This document shows, piece after piece, positions 7,078 to 15,099 of a stretch of 41,335 bases of DNA. The notes beneath the pieces are model-generated. The model had not been told where the DNA came from, did no database searches, and worked only from the letters and a program-made list of their open reading frames with translations. The DNA lies in assembly GCA_045540055.1 (NCBI GenBank), contig JAZQGO010000032.1:1-41335 (forward strand), read 5' to 3'. Origin of the DNA: SIG565 sp045540055. GTDB lineage: Bacteria > Bacillota > Clostridia > Oscillospirales > Acutalibacteraceae. The position numbers and the translations under genes are program-made. Positions within the stretch are counted from its first letter, which is position 1; each line of letters begins with the position of its first letter.

Positions 7078-7605
7078 TTAATCAACCAGGGCTATCTGGT
7101 CTAAATCCATCTCAACAGGTGTTTGTCTGCCAAAGACGGTAACGAGAACACGTACACTGTTCTTGGGAATGTCGATTTCCTCAACAACACCTTCCATACT
7201 CTCAAACGGTCCGTAAACAACCTTTACGTTGTCGCCAACCTTGTACGCAACCTCGACCGTGTGCTTTTCAACGCCGAGTGCTTCTGCCTCTTTATCGGTA
7301 AGAGGAACAGGCTTTGAGGCTGGACCTACAAATCCTGTTACGCCGTGGGTATTTCTTACGACATACCAGCTATCATCCGTAACAATCATTTTAATAAGAA
7401 CGTATCCGGGGAAAATCTTACGCTCAACCTCGCGCACCTTATCATTTTTGATTTCGGTAACGGTTTCGGTCGGAATCTTCATATCAAATATGAGATCCTG
7501 CATTTTACGATTTTCTACAATTTTTTCAAGGTCACTTTTAACCTTGTTTTCATAGCCCGAATAGGTATGAATTACATACCATTTTGCATCATTTATATCT
7601 GCCAT
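7078..7605 (-). CDS. nusG: transcription termination/antitermination factor NusG
   Basis: 175 residues. The NGN domain (residues ~8-115) begins KWYVIHTYSGYENKVKSDLEK and includes KIFPGYVLIKMIVTDDSWYVVRNTHGVTGFVG. The C-terminal KOW domain is YKVGDNVKVVYGPFESMEGVVEEIDIPKNSVRVLVTVFGRQTPVEMDLDQIALV. It binds RNA polymerase and modulates pausing, termination and coupling to the ribosome. The standard secE-nusG-rplKA context makes this the housekeeping NusG rather than a specialised LoaP-type paralogue. The ATG has GGAGG upstream and follows secE by 19 bp. Confidence 0.98.
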   Translation of the reverse strand: MADINDAKWYVIHTYSGYENKVKSDLEKIVENRKMQDLIFDMKIPTETVTEIKNDKVREVERKIFPGYVLIKMIVTDDSWYVVRNTHGVTGFVGPASKPVPLTDKEAEALGVEKHTVEVAYKVGDNVKVVYGPFESMEGVVEEIDIPKNSVRVLVTVFGRQTPVEMDLDQIALVD

Positions 7606-7624
7606 TTACTGTACCTCCACTATC

Positions 7625-8326
7625 TTAGGCTTTTGTTCCTAAAACCAAATCAAGGAGTTCGGCGAGACCGAAGTCTACAGCCCAGATAAATATACCGATA
7701 ATAACGCAAATAACCAAAACTATCGATGTGTTTTTAACAACATCGTTAAGGCTCGGCCAAACAATCTTCTTAACCTCGCTCTTATAGTCGCGGAAGAACT
7801 GAATCACACGCTTGATTATCGTGGGCTTCTTTTCCTTCTGGCACATAATGTAATCATTTATAAATAAATGAGCAATTGCGGCTATAGCTGCGACAAAGAG
7901 AACGGCGGTTATGATGTAGACGATATTCGTATAGGTTATCGAAACGCTCTTTGAAACCAGACGAATGGGGTCTGCATCAACAAACTTCGCAGGACGGCTT
8001 AAAGCAACAACAAGCATATAAATCGCTGTGAACAGACCAAAGCCTGACGACGCATATTTAACATTCTTTGCTTTAGGGCTTAAACCAAACGCACTGCAAG
8101 CAAGAGTTATAACACTCATCAAAAATACGAAAAGAAGCTTTGATGATTTAGCCATAACAACCGTCGGATTTGTTAGATCAAGACCGAAGGCCAACTGACC
8201 ACCCGATACAGATAGCGTACCGAGTTTATCGGAAACGATTACTGCAAAGTCCACAAAAAAGAGGACAATTACAGACAAGGAAGCGATTGCTGCCAGATAC
8301 TGACAAATCTTATTTACAGTTTTCAT
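7625..8326 (-). CDS. secE: SecE with a multi-membrane-span N-terminal extension
   Basis: 233 residues, whereas bacterial SecE of this group is usually 60-80. Residues ~166-233 are a normal SecE: VIQFFRDYKSEVKKIVWPSLNDVVKNTSIVLVICVIIGIFIWAVDFGLAELLDLVLG, with the amphipathic helix, the W-P-S hinge and one membrane span. Residues 1-165 add about four hydrophobic segments (around 11-32, 64-83, 94-112 and 134-157) with no motif I recognise. There is no ribosome binding site at the internal ATG near the junction (MCQKEKK), so I read one continuous gene. It sits in the conserved rpmG-secE-nusG order and should stabilise SecY. Confidence 0.9.
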   Translation of the reverse strand: MKTVNKICQYLAAIASLSVIVLFFVDFAVIVSDKLGTLSVSGGQLAFGLDLTNPTVVMAKSSKLLFVFLMSVITLACSAFGLSPKAKNVKYASSGFGLFTAIYMLVVALSRPAKFVDADPIRLVSKSVSITYTNIVYIITAVLFVAAIAAIAHLFINDYIMCQKEKKPTIIKRVIQFFRDYKSEVKKIVWPSLNDVVKNTSIVLVICVIIGIFIWAVDFGLAELLDLVLGTKA

Positions 8327-8340
8327 TTACTGCTGCCTCC

Positions 8341-8490
8341 TTACTTTGTTTCCTTGTGTACGGTGTGCTTCTTACAGAACCTGCAGTACTTATTCATTTC
8401 AAGTCTGTCGGGGTCATTTTTCTTGTTTTTCATTGTGTTGTAATTGCGTTGCTTACACTCTGTGCAAGCCAAAGTAACTTTAACTCTCAT
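8341..8490 (-). CDS. rpmG: 50S ribosomal protein L33
   Basis: 49 residues, the family norm, from the ATG at 8490 with GGGAGGTG upstream. The sequence MRVKVTLACTECKQRNYNTMKNKKNDPDRLEMNKYCRFCKKHTVHKETK is a zinc-binding L33 with Cys9, Cys12, Cys36 and Cys39. The frame is open further upstream, but only through the leader. First gene of the rpmG-secE-nusG-rplK-rplA unit, 14 bp before secE. Confidence 0.97.
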   Translation of the reverse strand: MRVKVTLACTECKQRNYNTMKNKKNDPDRLEMNKYCRFCKKHTVHKETK

Positions 8491-8648
8491 GACGGCACCT
8501 CCCGTTTTACGGAATTTATTTTTGTCTTTTAAAGACAAACAGCCTCCCTCAGCGAAGCACATACATCGACCTTGTCGCAACATAAAGTATAAGCAAGGTA
8601 AAGCACACACAACATATGCAAAAATCGCTTAAAATCCTTTTTTTACGC

Positions 8649-8676
8649 AAAAAAAAAGACCTTCAGAGGTAAAGTC
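8649..8676 (-). terminator. terminator-like hairpin overlapping the rpmG start site
   Basis: On the minus strand, GACTTT-N7-AAGGTC (8676-8658, one G-U pair) is followed by nine Us (8657-8649). It starts directly after the -10 box of the rpmG promoter. It could stop read-through from the rlmH operon. It would also form at the very 5' end of new rpmG transcripts. Confidence 0.6.
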
Positions 8677-8705
8677 ATTATATCACAACTACCCCTAAAG
8701 GTCAA
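8677..8705 (-). promoter_or_regulatory. promoter of rpmG-secE-nusG-rplK-rplA
   Basis: On the minus strand, TTGACC (8700-8705), a 17-bp spacer and a perfect TATAAT (8677-8682). The leader of about 180 nt to rpmG (8491-8670) contains a palindrome TTTGTCTTT/AAAGACAAA near 8520-8540, and I see no tRNA or short gene in it. Confidence 0.75.
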
Positions 8706-8731
8706 GCGTGTTTATTAATTTTTATTTGCAT

Positions 8732-9214
8732 TTACTTATGATATGCCGAGCCTTCGCTGATTTTAAAGGCTCGGTATAGCTGCTCGCAAAGCATTACCCG
8801 TGCCAGCTGATGCGGAAAGGTCATCGGTGACATTGAAAGCTTAAGGCCGCCAAGACGTTTTATGTCGCTGTGAAGTCCGTGCGAACTACCTATTATAAAT
8901 GTAAGGGTGTTCTGCCCCATCAGTATCGTTTTGTCAATATAGCGGCTCAAAGCTTCACTATCAATCTGCTTACCTTCTATGCAAAGCGGCACCACCGCAC
9001 TACCTTTAGGTATTATTTTAATTATCTGCTCAGCTTCTTTTTTAAGCGCCGCCTCAATAAGCGCTTCACTCGGGCTTTCGGGCAGCTTTTGCGGTGCGAG
9101 TTCAATTATCTCAAAATCGCTGTAGCCCGAAATTCGCTTTGAATATTCCTCTACCGCATCACGCCAATATTTCTCTTTTAATTTGCCGAGCGCAATAACC
9201 CTAATTTTAATCAT
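8732..9214 (-). CDS. rlmH: 23S rRNA (pseudouridine1915-N3) methyltransferase RlmH
   Basis: 160 residues, the family length. It is a SPOUT-class methyltransferase starting MIKIRVIALGKLKEKYWRDAVEEYSKRIS, with the SAM-binding knot TFIIGSSHGLHSDI and LSMSPMTFPHQLARVMLCEQLYRAFKISEGSAYHK, the conserved C-terminus. It methylates pseudouridine 1915 in 23S rRNA helix 69. Its ATG overlaps the stop codon of the upstream metallo-hydrolase gene by 4 nt (ATGA), so the two are translationally coupled; this pairing is common in Firmicutes. Confidence 0.96.
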   Translation of the reverse strand: MIKIRVIALGKLKEKYWRDAVEEYSKRISGYSDFEIIELAPQKLPESPSEALIEAALKKEAEQIIKIIPKGSAVVPLCIEGKQIDSEALSRYIDKTILMGQNTLTFIIGSSHGLHSDIKRLGGLKLSMSPMTFPHQLARVMLCEQLYRAFKISEGSAYHK

Positions 9215-9999
9215 AATATCATCATCTTATCCCCGCTGACCGACGCAACGGTTAATATGTAATCTTCATTTTCCTTTGCCGCTATATCTGCAAAGGCATT
9301 TTTTGCGGCCGATTTTACGAGATTCGGCATATTGTTGTGACGGCTCAGGTGACCGAGCACAAACCTCTTTGTACCGCTGTTCAGAAGACCCGGCAGCTCT
9401 GCCGCACACGCGTTGTTTGACAAATGGCCGAGGTCACTCATTATTCTAATCTTGAGCTCGGGCGGATAAGGCCCGTTTTTAAGCATTCTTAAATCGTGAT
9501 TGGACTCAATAAGGCACAAATCACTGCCCCTTAAATTAGCCCTTATCTCATCGGTAATGATGCCCGTATCGGTGCATACCGCAATTTTTGTGTCATCGGT
9601 CAGAAATAAGGTGTAACCACTCGCTCCCGCACAGTCATGACTTATCGGGAAGCGGTTAATTTTAATATCGGCTATCTGGAGTGAATTATCGGTTATCTCA
9701 ATAACCGAAGCGCCTGCAGGTATCTTGTCCCTTTGCTCGAGCGCTTTAATGGTGTCGGGCGAAGCAATAAGCGGCACCTTTAATTTTCTAAGTATCGGAC
9801 TTAAGCCTTTTATGTGGTCGATATGCTCGTGGGTTATCAAGACCGCCGATATGCTTTGCTCGCTTACCCCCTGTTGTGCGATGGCAGAAAGAATGGCCGA
9901 GCCCGAGGCGCCCACATCAACAAGTACGCCTCTTTTAGCGGTACCGATATAGGTGCTGTTACCTGTGCTACCGCTGAAAAGTGTGCAAAATCTTGCCAT
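9211..9999 (-). CDS. WalJ/YycJ-like metallo-beta-lactamase fold hydrolase
   Basis: 262 residues. The N-terminus MARFCTLFSGSTGNSTYIG and the metal-binding HxHxDH motif in VLITHEHIDHIKGLSP place it in the YycJ/WalJ branch of the metallo-beta-lactamase fold. Further metal ligands are likely in PISHDCAGASGY (His), AVCTDTG (Asp) and VLGHLSRHN (His). In Bacillus, the homologue YycJ (WalJ) lies in the walRK operon and is linked to cell-wall/division coordination; no walRK genes are seen here. It starts after GGAGG and is coupled to rlmH by a 4-nt overlap. Confidence 0.9.
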   Translation of the reverse strand: MARFCTLFSGSTGNSTYIGTAKRGVLVDVGASGSAILSAIAQQGVSEQSISAVLITHEHIDHIKGLSPILRKLKVPLIASPDTIKALEQRDKIPAGASVIEITDNSLQIADIKINRFPISHDCAGASGYTLFLTDDTKIAVCTDTGIITDEIRANLRGSDLCLIESNHDLRMLKNGPYPPELKIRIMSDLGHLSNNACAAELPGLLNSGTKRFVLGHLSRHNNMPNLVKSAAKNAFADIAAKENEDYILTVASVSGDKMMIL

Positions 10000-10028
10000 G
10001 TTACCGTCGCCTCCTGTTCTTCTTTTTT

Positions 10029-10053
10029 AAAAAGCGGCTGTTTTCACAGCCGC
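10029..10053 (-). terminator. murA terminator
   Basis: On the minus strand, GCGGCTG-N6-CAGCCGC (10053-10034) is followed by a U-run (10033-10029), just past the murA stop codon. It separates murA from the walJ-like/rlmH pair. Confidence 0.9.
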
Positions 10054-10058
10054 TAATT

Positions 10059-11342
10059 TTATTCTGCCACCAAAACTGTATCGTCATTATCCGACTCTCT
10101 GTAAATATCGGCACCGAGTGAAGTAAACTTCTCAACAACCTTCTCGTAGCCGCGGTCAATATGTCCGCTATCCTCAACCACGGTAGTGCCCTCAGCCATA
10201 AGGCCTGCTATAAGCATAGCCGCGCCGGCTCTAAGGTCCACCGCCTTAACGGGCGCAGGTCTTAGCCTGTCAACACCTGTGATTACCGCCATCTTACCGT
10301 CAACCTGAACACTGGCACCCATAAGGGTTAGCTGGTCAACATATCTGAATCGGCTATCCCACACGCCTTCTGTGACGATGCTTGTCCCATTGGCGACAGT
10401 CAGCACCGTAGCCATCTGAGGTTGCATATCGGTCGGGAAGCCCGGATGGGGCATGGTTTTAACATTACATTTTTTAGGACGGGAGGGCATGTTCACCCTG
10501 ACCGCCTCATCAAACTCTTCAATTTCAGCACCCGTTTCGGCAAGCTTGGCGATGATGGACTCAAGATGCTTAGGGATTACATTTGTTATTGTAACGTCAC
10601 CCTGTGTAGCAACCGCCGCCGCCATATATGTTCCTGCTTCTATCTGGTCGGGTATAATGCTGTAGGTTGTACCGTGAAGGCTCTCAACACCGCGTATCTT
10701 AATAACATTGGTGCCCGCGCCCATAATATTGGCACCCATCGAATTCAAGAAGTTGGCAAGGTCAACAATGTGTGGTTCGCGCGCGGCATTTTCAATAACG
10801 GTGGTGCCTCTTGCCTTAACCGCCGCCAACATAATATTTACGGTGGCGCCAACCGACACGACGTCAAGATAAATAGAGCAACCGCCAAGTCTTTGCGAGC
10901 GTGCATCCACCATACCGTTTTCTATGGTAACCTTGGCACCGAGTGCCTCGAAGCCCTTTATGTGCTGGTCAATCGGTCGCACACCAAAATCACAGCCACC
11001 GGGAGGCGCCACACGTGCACGGTTAAATCTGCCGAGCAGCGCGCCGAGGAAATAGCTTGACGCACGCATACCCTGTGTCATTTCTTTTGAAACATAAAAG
11101 GAGTTAACATTTGTGGGGTCAATCTCAATCGTTGAAGAATCAATAAATCTTACAGACGCGCCTAATTCACGCAAAGCTGTACATATAGCGGTGACATCCG
11201 ATATTTCGGGAAGGTTCTCGATTATACAGGGGCCATCCGCCAACAAAACACCGGGAAGAATCGCAACGGCAGCATTTTTAGCGCCGCTTATCTTCACACA
11301 GCCTTTTAAGGGACGTCCGCCGGATATAACAAACTTTACCAC
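10059..11342 (-). CDS. murA: UDP-N-acetylglucosamine 1-carboxyvinyltransferase
   Basis: 427 residues, an EPSP-synthase-fold enzyme transferring enolpyruvate from PEP to UDP-GlcNAc, the first committed step of peptidoglycan synthesis. Lys22 (SGAKNA) and the loop Cys117 (APPGGCDFGVRPID) are present. Because the cysteine is kept, the enzyme is expected to be sensitive to fosfomycin. The GTG at 11342 lies 8 nt after AAGGAG; another in-frame GTG at 11351 is too close to that site. It has its own promoter and terminator and is divergent from the alpha/beta hydrolase-murF-ddl operon. Confidence 0.97.
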   Translation of the reverse strand: MVKFVISGGRPLKGCVKISGAKNAAVAILPGVLLADGPCIIENLPEISDVTAICTALRELGASVRFIDSSTIEIDPTNVNSFYVSKEMTQGMRASSYFLGALLGRFNRARVAPPGGCDFGVRPIDQHIKGFEALGAKVTIENGMVDARSQRLGGCSIYLDVVSVGATVNIMLAAVKARGTTVIENAAREPHIVDLANFLNSMGANIMGAGTNVIKIRGVESLHGTTYSIIPDQIEAGTYMAAAVATQGDVTITNVIPKHLESIIAKLAETGAEIEEFDEAVRVNMPSRPKKCNVKTMPHPGFPTDMQPQMATVLTVANGTSIVTEGVWDSRFRYVDQLTLMGASVQVDGKMAVITGVDRLRPAPVKAVDLRAGAAMLIAGLMAEGTTVVEDSGHIDRGYEKVVEKFTSLGADIYRESDNDDTVLVAE

Positions 11343-11409
11343 AAAAGGCACTCCTTATCTTTAAATTCACTCACAACAAAACAAACGTGTAAAAATATAC
11401 ACCCTCTGT

Positions 11410-11438
11410 ATTATATACGAGAGTGGCTATATTGTCAA
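11410..11438 (-). promoter_or_regulatory. murA promoter
   Basis: On the minus strand, a perfect TTGACA (11433-11438), 17 bp and a perfect TATAAT (11410-11415), about 70 bp upstream of murA. Confidence 0.85.
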
Positions 11439-11513
11439 TTTTAATTTTTAAATCACAATTTATTGTGTATTTTATATTTTTTAAAATTTATTCTTCTATT
11501 TTCAGTCAACATT

Positions 11514-11522
11514 TGGTATAAT
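11514..11522 (+). promoter_or_regulatory. extended -10 promoter of the hydrolase-murF-ddl operon
   Basis: TGGTATAAT (11514-11522) is an extended -10 element about 35 bp before the first ATG. The -35 region is poor, as is usual for extended -10 promoters. The remaining divergent spacer (11352-11557) is AT-rich without other clear signals. Confidence 0.55.
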
Positions 11523-11557
11523 ATTTAAATGGTATAGAATTTTGCGAGGTCTATAAT

Positions 11558-12316
11558 ATGAATGTGAACGTAAAAGGCTTGAATATAAGCTACGAAGAGG
11601 TAGGCTCGGGCGACGGTATTTTACTGCTTCACGGCTGGGGCTCTTCCAATCAGGTCTATAAAGGCATTATGAATTTAATGAAGGATAAGTACCGACTGGT
11701 GGCGCCCGACTTTCCCGGTTGCGGCAGTTCTGAAATTATGAAAAGCGCCTGGACACTTGATGACTATGTCGATTTTGTTCTTGAGTTTATGGATGCCGTC
11801 GGTCTTGAAAATCCAATTCTTGTGGGCCATTCACACGGCGGTCGTGTGTCATTAAAGCTTGCGGCCGATAAAAAGGTTTTGTCGCCCAAAATTATTCTTT
11901 TAGATTCGGCAGGACTTATTCCTGTAAAAACATTCAAGCAAAAGTTCCGTGCAAAAAGCTTTAAATTTATTAAATTGGTATTATCGTTACCCGTCATTAA
12001 AAATTTTTCGGGCCAACTGCTTGAGAAGGCTCGCAACCACTACGGCTCAGCAGACTATAATGCTGCTCCGCCGGTACTCAGACAAACGCTTGTAAGTCTT
12101 GTTAATACAGACCTTCGTGATATTCTTCATAATATCAAATGCCCGACACTTCTTATCTGGGGCGAAAACGATACCGCAACACCGCTGAGTGATGCCAAAA
12201 TCATAGAAAGCCGTATTGCTGATGCAGGGCTTTGCGTAATTAAGGGCGCAGGTCACTTCGCCTTTTGCGAACAGCCCTATCAGACAAATGCAATTATCAA
12301 AAGTTTTTTAGGATAG
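11558..12316 (+). CDS. alpha/beta hydrolase, first gene of a cell-wall operon
   Basis: 252 residues, alpha/beta hydrolase fold. The oxyanion-hole motif HGWG is at residues 25-28. The nucleophile elbow is G-H-S-H-G with Ser92, the acid Asp is in GENDTATPL, and the catalytic His is in GAGHFAF near the C-terminus. No signal peptide is seen, so it is probably cytosolic. The gene is 16 bp before the murF-like gene, and the operon continues into ddl and a cation transporter. Its position suggests a role tied to peptidoglycan precursors, but the substrate is unknown. Confidence 0.88.
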   Translation: MNVNVKGLNISYEEVGSGDGILLLHGWGSSNQVYKGIMNLMKDKYRLVAPDFPGCGSSEIMKSAWTLDDYVDFVLEFMDAVGLENPILVGHSHGGRVSLKLAADKKVLSPKIILLDSAGLIPVKTFKQKFRAKSFKFIKLVLSLPVIKNFSGQLLEKARNHYGSADYNAAPPVLRQTLVSLVNTDLRDILHNIKCPTLLIWGENDTATPLSDAKIIESRIADAGLCVIKGAGHFAFCEQPYQTNAIIKSFLG

Positions 12317-12332
12317 AGAGGTAAACGACTTT

Positions 12333-13907
12333 ATGAACACCGAAAAAATATATCTTGCAATCTGTATTGTTGCGGCGATCATACCGTTCTTTTCGTCATA
12401 CCGCCAGATACAGATGCTTCAGCAGAACTCCTACTTCCCGACGCGTTACATTAAATGGGCGTACGATTCGTATTTTACCCAGTTCACAGGTCTTACTGTC
12501 GTATTCTGTGCGTTGTCGATAATTATCCGTTTCAACTTCCTTATCGACCTTATAATAATATGCTCATTGCTAGCTTTGCAGATTGCAGATGTAGTTAAGG
12601 CATATAAAAAATCAATTAAAAAACTTGTGTTTACCGCAAGGGTTAAGAGAATATATATTGTCCAGACCCTACTTATGCTTATTGCACTTTTACTTGCCGT
12701 AAACACAACCAATATTGCTAAGGGCGTGTTTTTCTCTGTTCTGCTGCTGCTCAGCGTATTCTCACCCCTTCTCACCCTTGCAGACTGGGCTATCACCTGG
12801 CCGATAGAAAAACTTTTTAACCTCTACTACATTAAAAGCGCCGCCGAAAAGGTCGAGGGTTGCAAAAACCTTACCGTTATCGGTGTTACGGGCAGCTACG
12901 GTAAAACAAGCACTAAATTTATTCTTGCACGACTTCTCAGTGAAAAGTATAACGTGCTTGCCACCCCCTTAAGCTACAACACAACCTTGGGTGTTGTTAA
13001 GACGGTACGTGAGAATCTTCGGGCGCATCACGATATTTTTATCTGCGAAATGGGCGCTAAAAATATAGGTGACATTAAGGAAATCTGCGACATAGTAAAG
13101 CCCAATATGGGGATTATCACCTCGGTTGGACCCCAACACCTCGAAACCTTTAAAACTACAGAAAATGTTTTTAACACAAAATTTGAGCTTTATGATTCGG
13201 TAAAGCAAAAACGGGGGGACATTTTTGTAAATATCGACAGTGAGCTTATTTCGGCAAATATAGAGCATAAGGACTGTATAACCTATGGAGCACTTGGCGG
13301 CGAGTATTTTGCAGAGAACATAACCTACTCAAAAAGCGGTTCGACCTTTACCCTCGTGCTCGAAGCCGACAGAATTGAGGTTTCAACCCGACTTCTAGGT
13401 CGTCACAACGTCACCAACATTGTCGGCGCCGCTGCTATAGCCTATAAGCTGGGCGTTACCCCCGAGCAGCTTAAGTTTGCGATAAGCCGACTCGAAGCTA
13501 CCGAGCATCGCCTTGAAATCAAGAACAGCGTCGCAGGCTCTGTTATGATTGACGATGCATACAACGCCAACCCCGAGGGTTGTATCGAGGCCGTGAATGT
13601 GCTTTCTCACTTTGAGGATATGAAAAAGGTCATCATCACCCCCGGACTTGTTGAACTTGGCGATAAGGAATACGACTTCAACTACAAATTAGGTCTTGCC
13701 GCAGCAAGCGTTTGTGATATAATAATTCTTGTGGGACAAAAGCGCTCGGCACCCTTTACCGACGCCATCGCCACAACAGATTTTGACGGTGAAAAGGTAT
13801 TTGTTGCTTCAAGCTTTGCTGATGCGATGAATATTTATTCACGCTTTGCCGATTCAAAAACCGTCGTTTTGGTTGAAAACGATTTACCCGATAACTACTT
13901 AAACTAA
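12333..13907 (+). CDS. membrane-anchored MurF-like Mur ligase
   Basis: 524 residues. Residues 1-165 hold about five hydrophobic segments (around 6-20, 52-66, 70-88, 108-125 and 130-150) in place of MurF's N-terminal substrate-binding domain. The Mur ligase ATPase core follows: P-loop GVTGSYGKT at 184-192, then IFICEMGAKNIGDIKEICDIVKPNMGIITSVGPQHLETFKT. Next come HRLEIKN...VMIDDAYNANPEG, the MurF-type signature, and the C-terminal domain (GLVELGDKEYDFNYKLG). The likely reaction is ATP-dependent ligation of D-Ala-D-Ala (or a variant dipeptide) to a UDP-MurNAc-peptide, at the membrane. The ddl gene starts 13 bp downstream. Whether it replaces or supplements a standard MurF cannot be told here. 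Confidence 0.85.
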   Translation: MNTEKIYLAICIVAAIIPFFSSYRQIQMLQQNSYFPTRYIKWAYDSYFTQFTGLTVVFCALSIIIRFNFLIDLIIICSLLALQIADVVKAYKKSIKKLVFTARVKRIYIVQTLLMLIALLLAVNTTNIAKGVFFSVLLLLSVFSPLLTLADWAITWPIEKLFNLYYIKSAAEKVEGCKNLTVIGVTGSYGKTSTKFILARLLSEKYNVLATPLSYNTTLGVVKTVRENLRAHHDIFICEMGAKNIGDIKEICDIVKPNMGIITSVGPQHLETFKTTENVFNTKFELYDSVKQKRGDIFVNIDSELISANIEHKDCITYGALGGEYFAENITYSKSGSTFTLVLEADRIEVSTRLLGRHNVTNIVGAAAIAYKLGVTPEQLKFAISRLEATEHRLEIKNSVAGSVMIDDAYNANPEGCIEAVNVLSHFEDMKKVIITPGLVELGDKEYDFNYKLGLAAASVCDIIILVGQKRSAPFTDAIATTDFDGEKVFVASSFADAMNIYSRFADSKTVVLVENDLPDNYLN

Positions 13908-13920
13908 CGGAGAGATTTTT

Positions 13921-15099
13921 ATGAAAACTAATTTAGCTGTTATATTCGGTTGCCGTTCGGTTGAACACGAGGTCGCCATAATATCTGCAGTTCAGGCGAT
14001 GCGGGCGGTCAATAAGGAAAAATATGAAATCATACCCTTGTATGTAACAAAAACAGGTGAATTGTATACCGGTCAGGCTCTTACAGAAATCGAAGAGTTC
14101 CGCGATATGCCGACACTCCTTTCAAAGCTATCCCCCGTTAGTCTTGTCCGTCAGGACGGCGGCGTTTATATAAAGTATTTGGGCGGTTCAATTTTTAAAA
14201 AGAAGGACGTACTTATTGATGTTGCATTCCCGATAGTTCACGGCACCAACTGTGAGGACGGCACCATTGCCGGCTATCTTGAATTTTTAGGGTTACCTTA
14301 CGTCGGTTGCGATATTCTGTCGGCCGCTGTCGGTATGGATAAAGCTGTATTTAAAGATGTTCTTAAGTCTGCGGGATTACCCGTTCTGCCATGCCTGAGA
14401 TTTTCGGCACGCGAATATAATGACGGCGCCGACCAAATCATTAAAAAAATAGAAGCAAAGCTCGGCTTCCCCGTTATAGTAAAGCCTGTAAACTTAGGCT
14501 CAAGCGTCGGTATCACCAAGGCGCACGACAAAGAAGGACTTATAGATGCTATCAACCTTGCCATCTCCTTCTCGGATAAGGTTTTGGTAGAGCATGCCGT
14601 TAACAATTTGCGTGAGATTAACTGCTCGGTGCTCGGTGACGCAGATGAATGTGAAGCATCGGTTTGCGAAGAGCCGTTTATGAACGACGAGATATTGTCG
14701 TATGAGGATAAATATCTTGGCGGCGGCAAGCAAAAGGGCATGGCCTCTCTCGGCAGAAAACTGCCTGCCGACATCCCCGAGGATGCCGCAAATGCAATCA
14801 GAGAGCTTTCCTGTAAAATCTTTAAAACACTGGGCTGTAACGGCGTTGTTCGTATAGATTATCTTGTAGATAATGACACAGGTAAGGTTTACGCCAACGA
14901 AATCAACACAATACCCGGTTCTTTATCCTTCTATTTGTGGGAGGCTACGGGACTTAGCTACACCGATATGATAGATAAACTCGTATCACTTGCCTTCCGC
15001 AGACAGAGAAACCGCGATAATCTCACCTTTACTATCGACACCAACATTCTTTCGGGTGTTTCTTTCGGTACTAAGGGTTCAAAGGGAAGTAAAATGTAA
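13921..15099 (+). CDS. ddl: D-alanine-D-alanine ligase family protein
   Basis: 392 residues, an ATP-grasp enzyme. The N-terminal motif is VIFGCRSVEHEVAIISA (the Glu that positions the first D-Ala), then HGTNCEDGTIAGYLEFLGLPYVG, the ATP-binding VKPVNLGSSVGITKA, and the metal site YANEINTIPGSLSFYLWEATGLSY. The omega-loop region reads SYEDKYLGGGKQKGMAS: the Lys-Tyr pair of D-Ala-D-Ala ligases is kept. This argues against the VanA-type D-lactate pattern, but D-serine specificity is not excluded. ATG with GGAGAG upstream; the next gene overlaps its stop codon by 1 nt. Confidence 0.92.
   Translation: MKTNLAVIFGCRSVEHEVAIISAVQAMRAVNKEKYEIIPLYVTKTGELYTGQALTEIEEFRDMPTLLSKLSPVSLVRQDGGVYIKYLGGSIFKKKDVLIDVAFPIVHGTNCEDGTIAGYLEFLGLPYVGCDILSAAVGMDKAVFKDVLKSAGLPVLPCLRFSAREYNDGADQIIKKIEAKLGFPVIVKPVNLGSSVGITKAHDKEGLIDAINLAISFSDKVLVEHAVNNLREINCSVLGDADECEASVCEEPFMNDEILSYEDKYLGGGKQKGMASLGRKLPADIPEDAANAIRELSCKIFKTLGCNGVVRIDYLVDNDTGKVYANEINTIPGSLSFYLWEATGLSYTDMIDKLVSLAFRRQRNRDNLTFTIDTNILSGVSFGTKGSKGSKM

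Noticed and set aside
7625..7840. A separate short secE gene starting at the internal Met near the SecE domain
   Set aside because: No Shine-Dalgarno sequence precedes that ATG and the frame is continuous with the upstream membrane domain.
8491..8648. A tRNA gene upstream of rpmG-secE, as found in some bacteria
   Set aside because: I could not find a cloverleaf, T-loop or CCA-adjacent acceptor stem in this leader.
10422..11060. A 212-codon open frame on the plus strand opposite murA
   Set aside because: It lies wholly antisense to a clear murA, has no ribosome binding site and its translation resembles no protein family.
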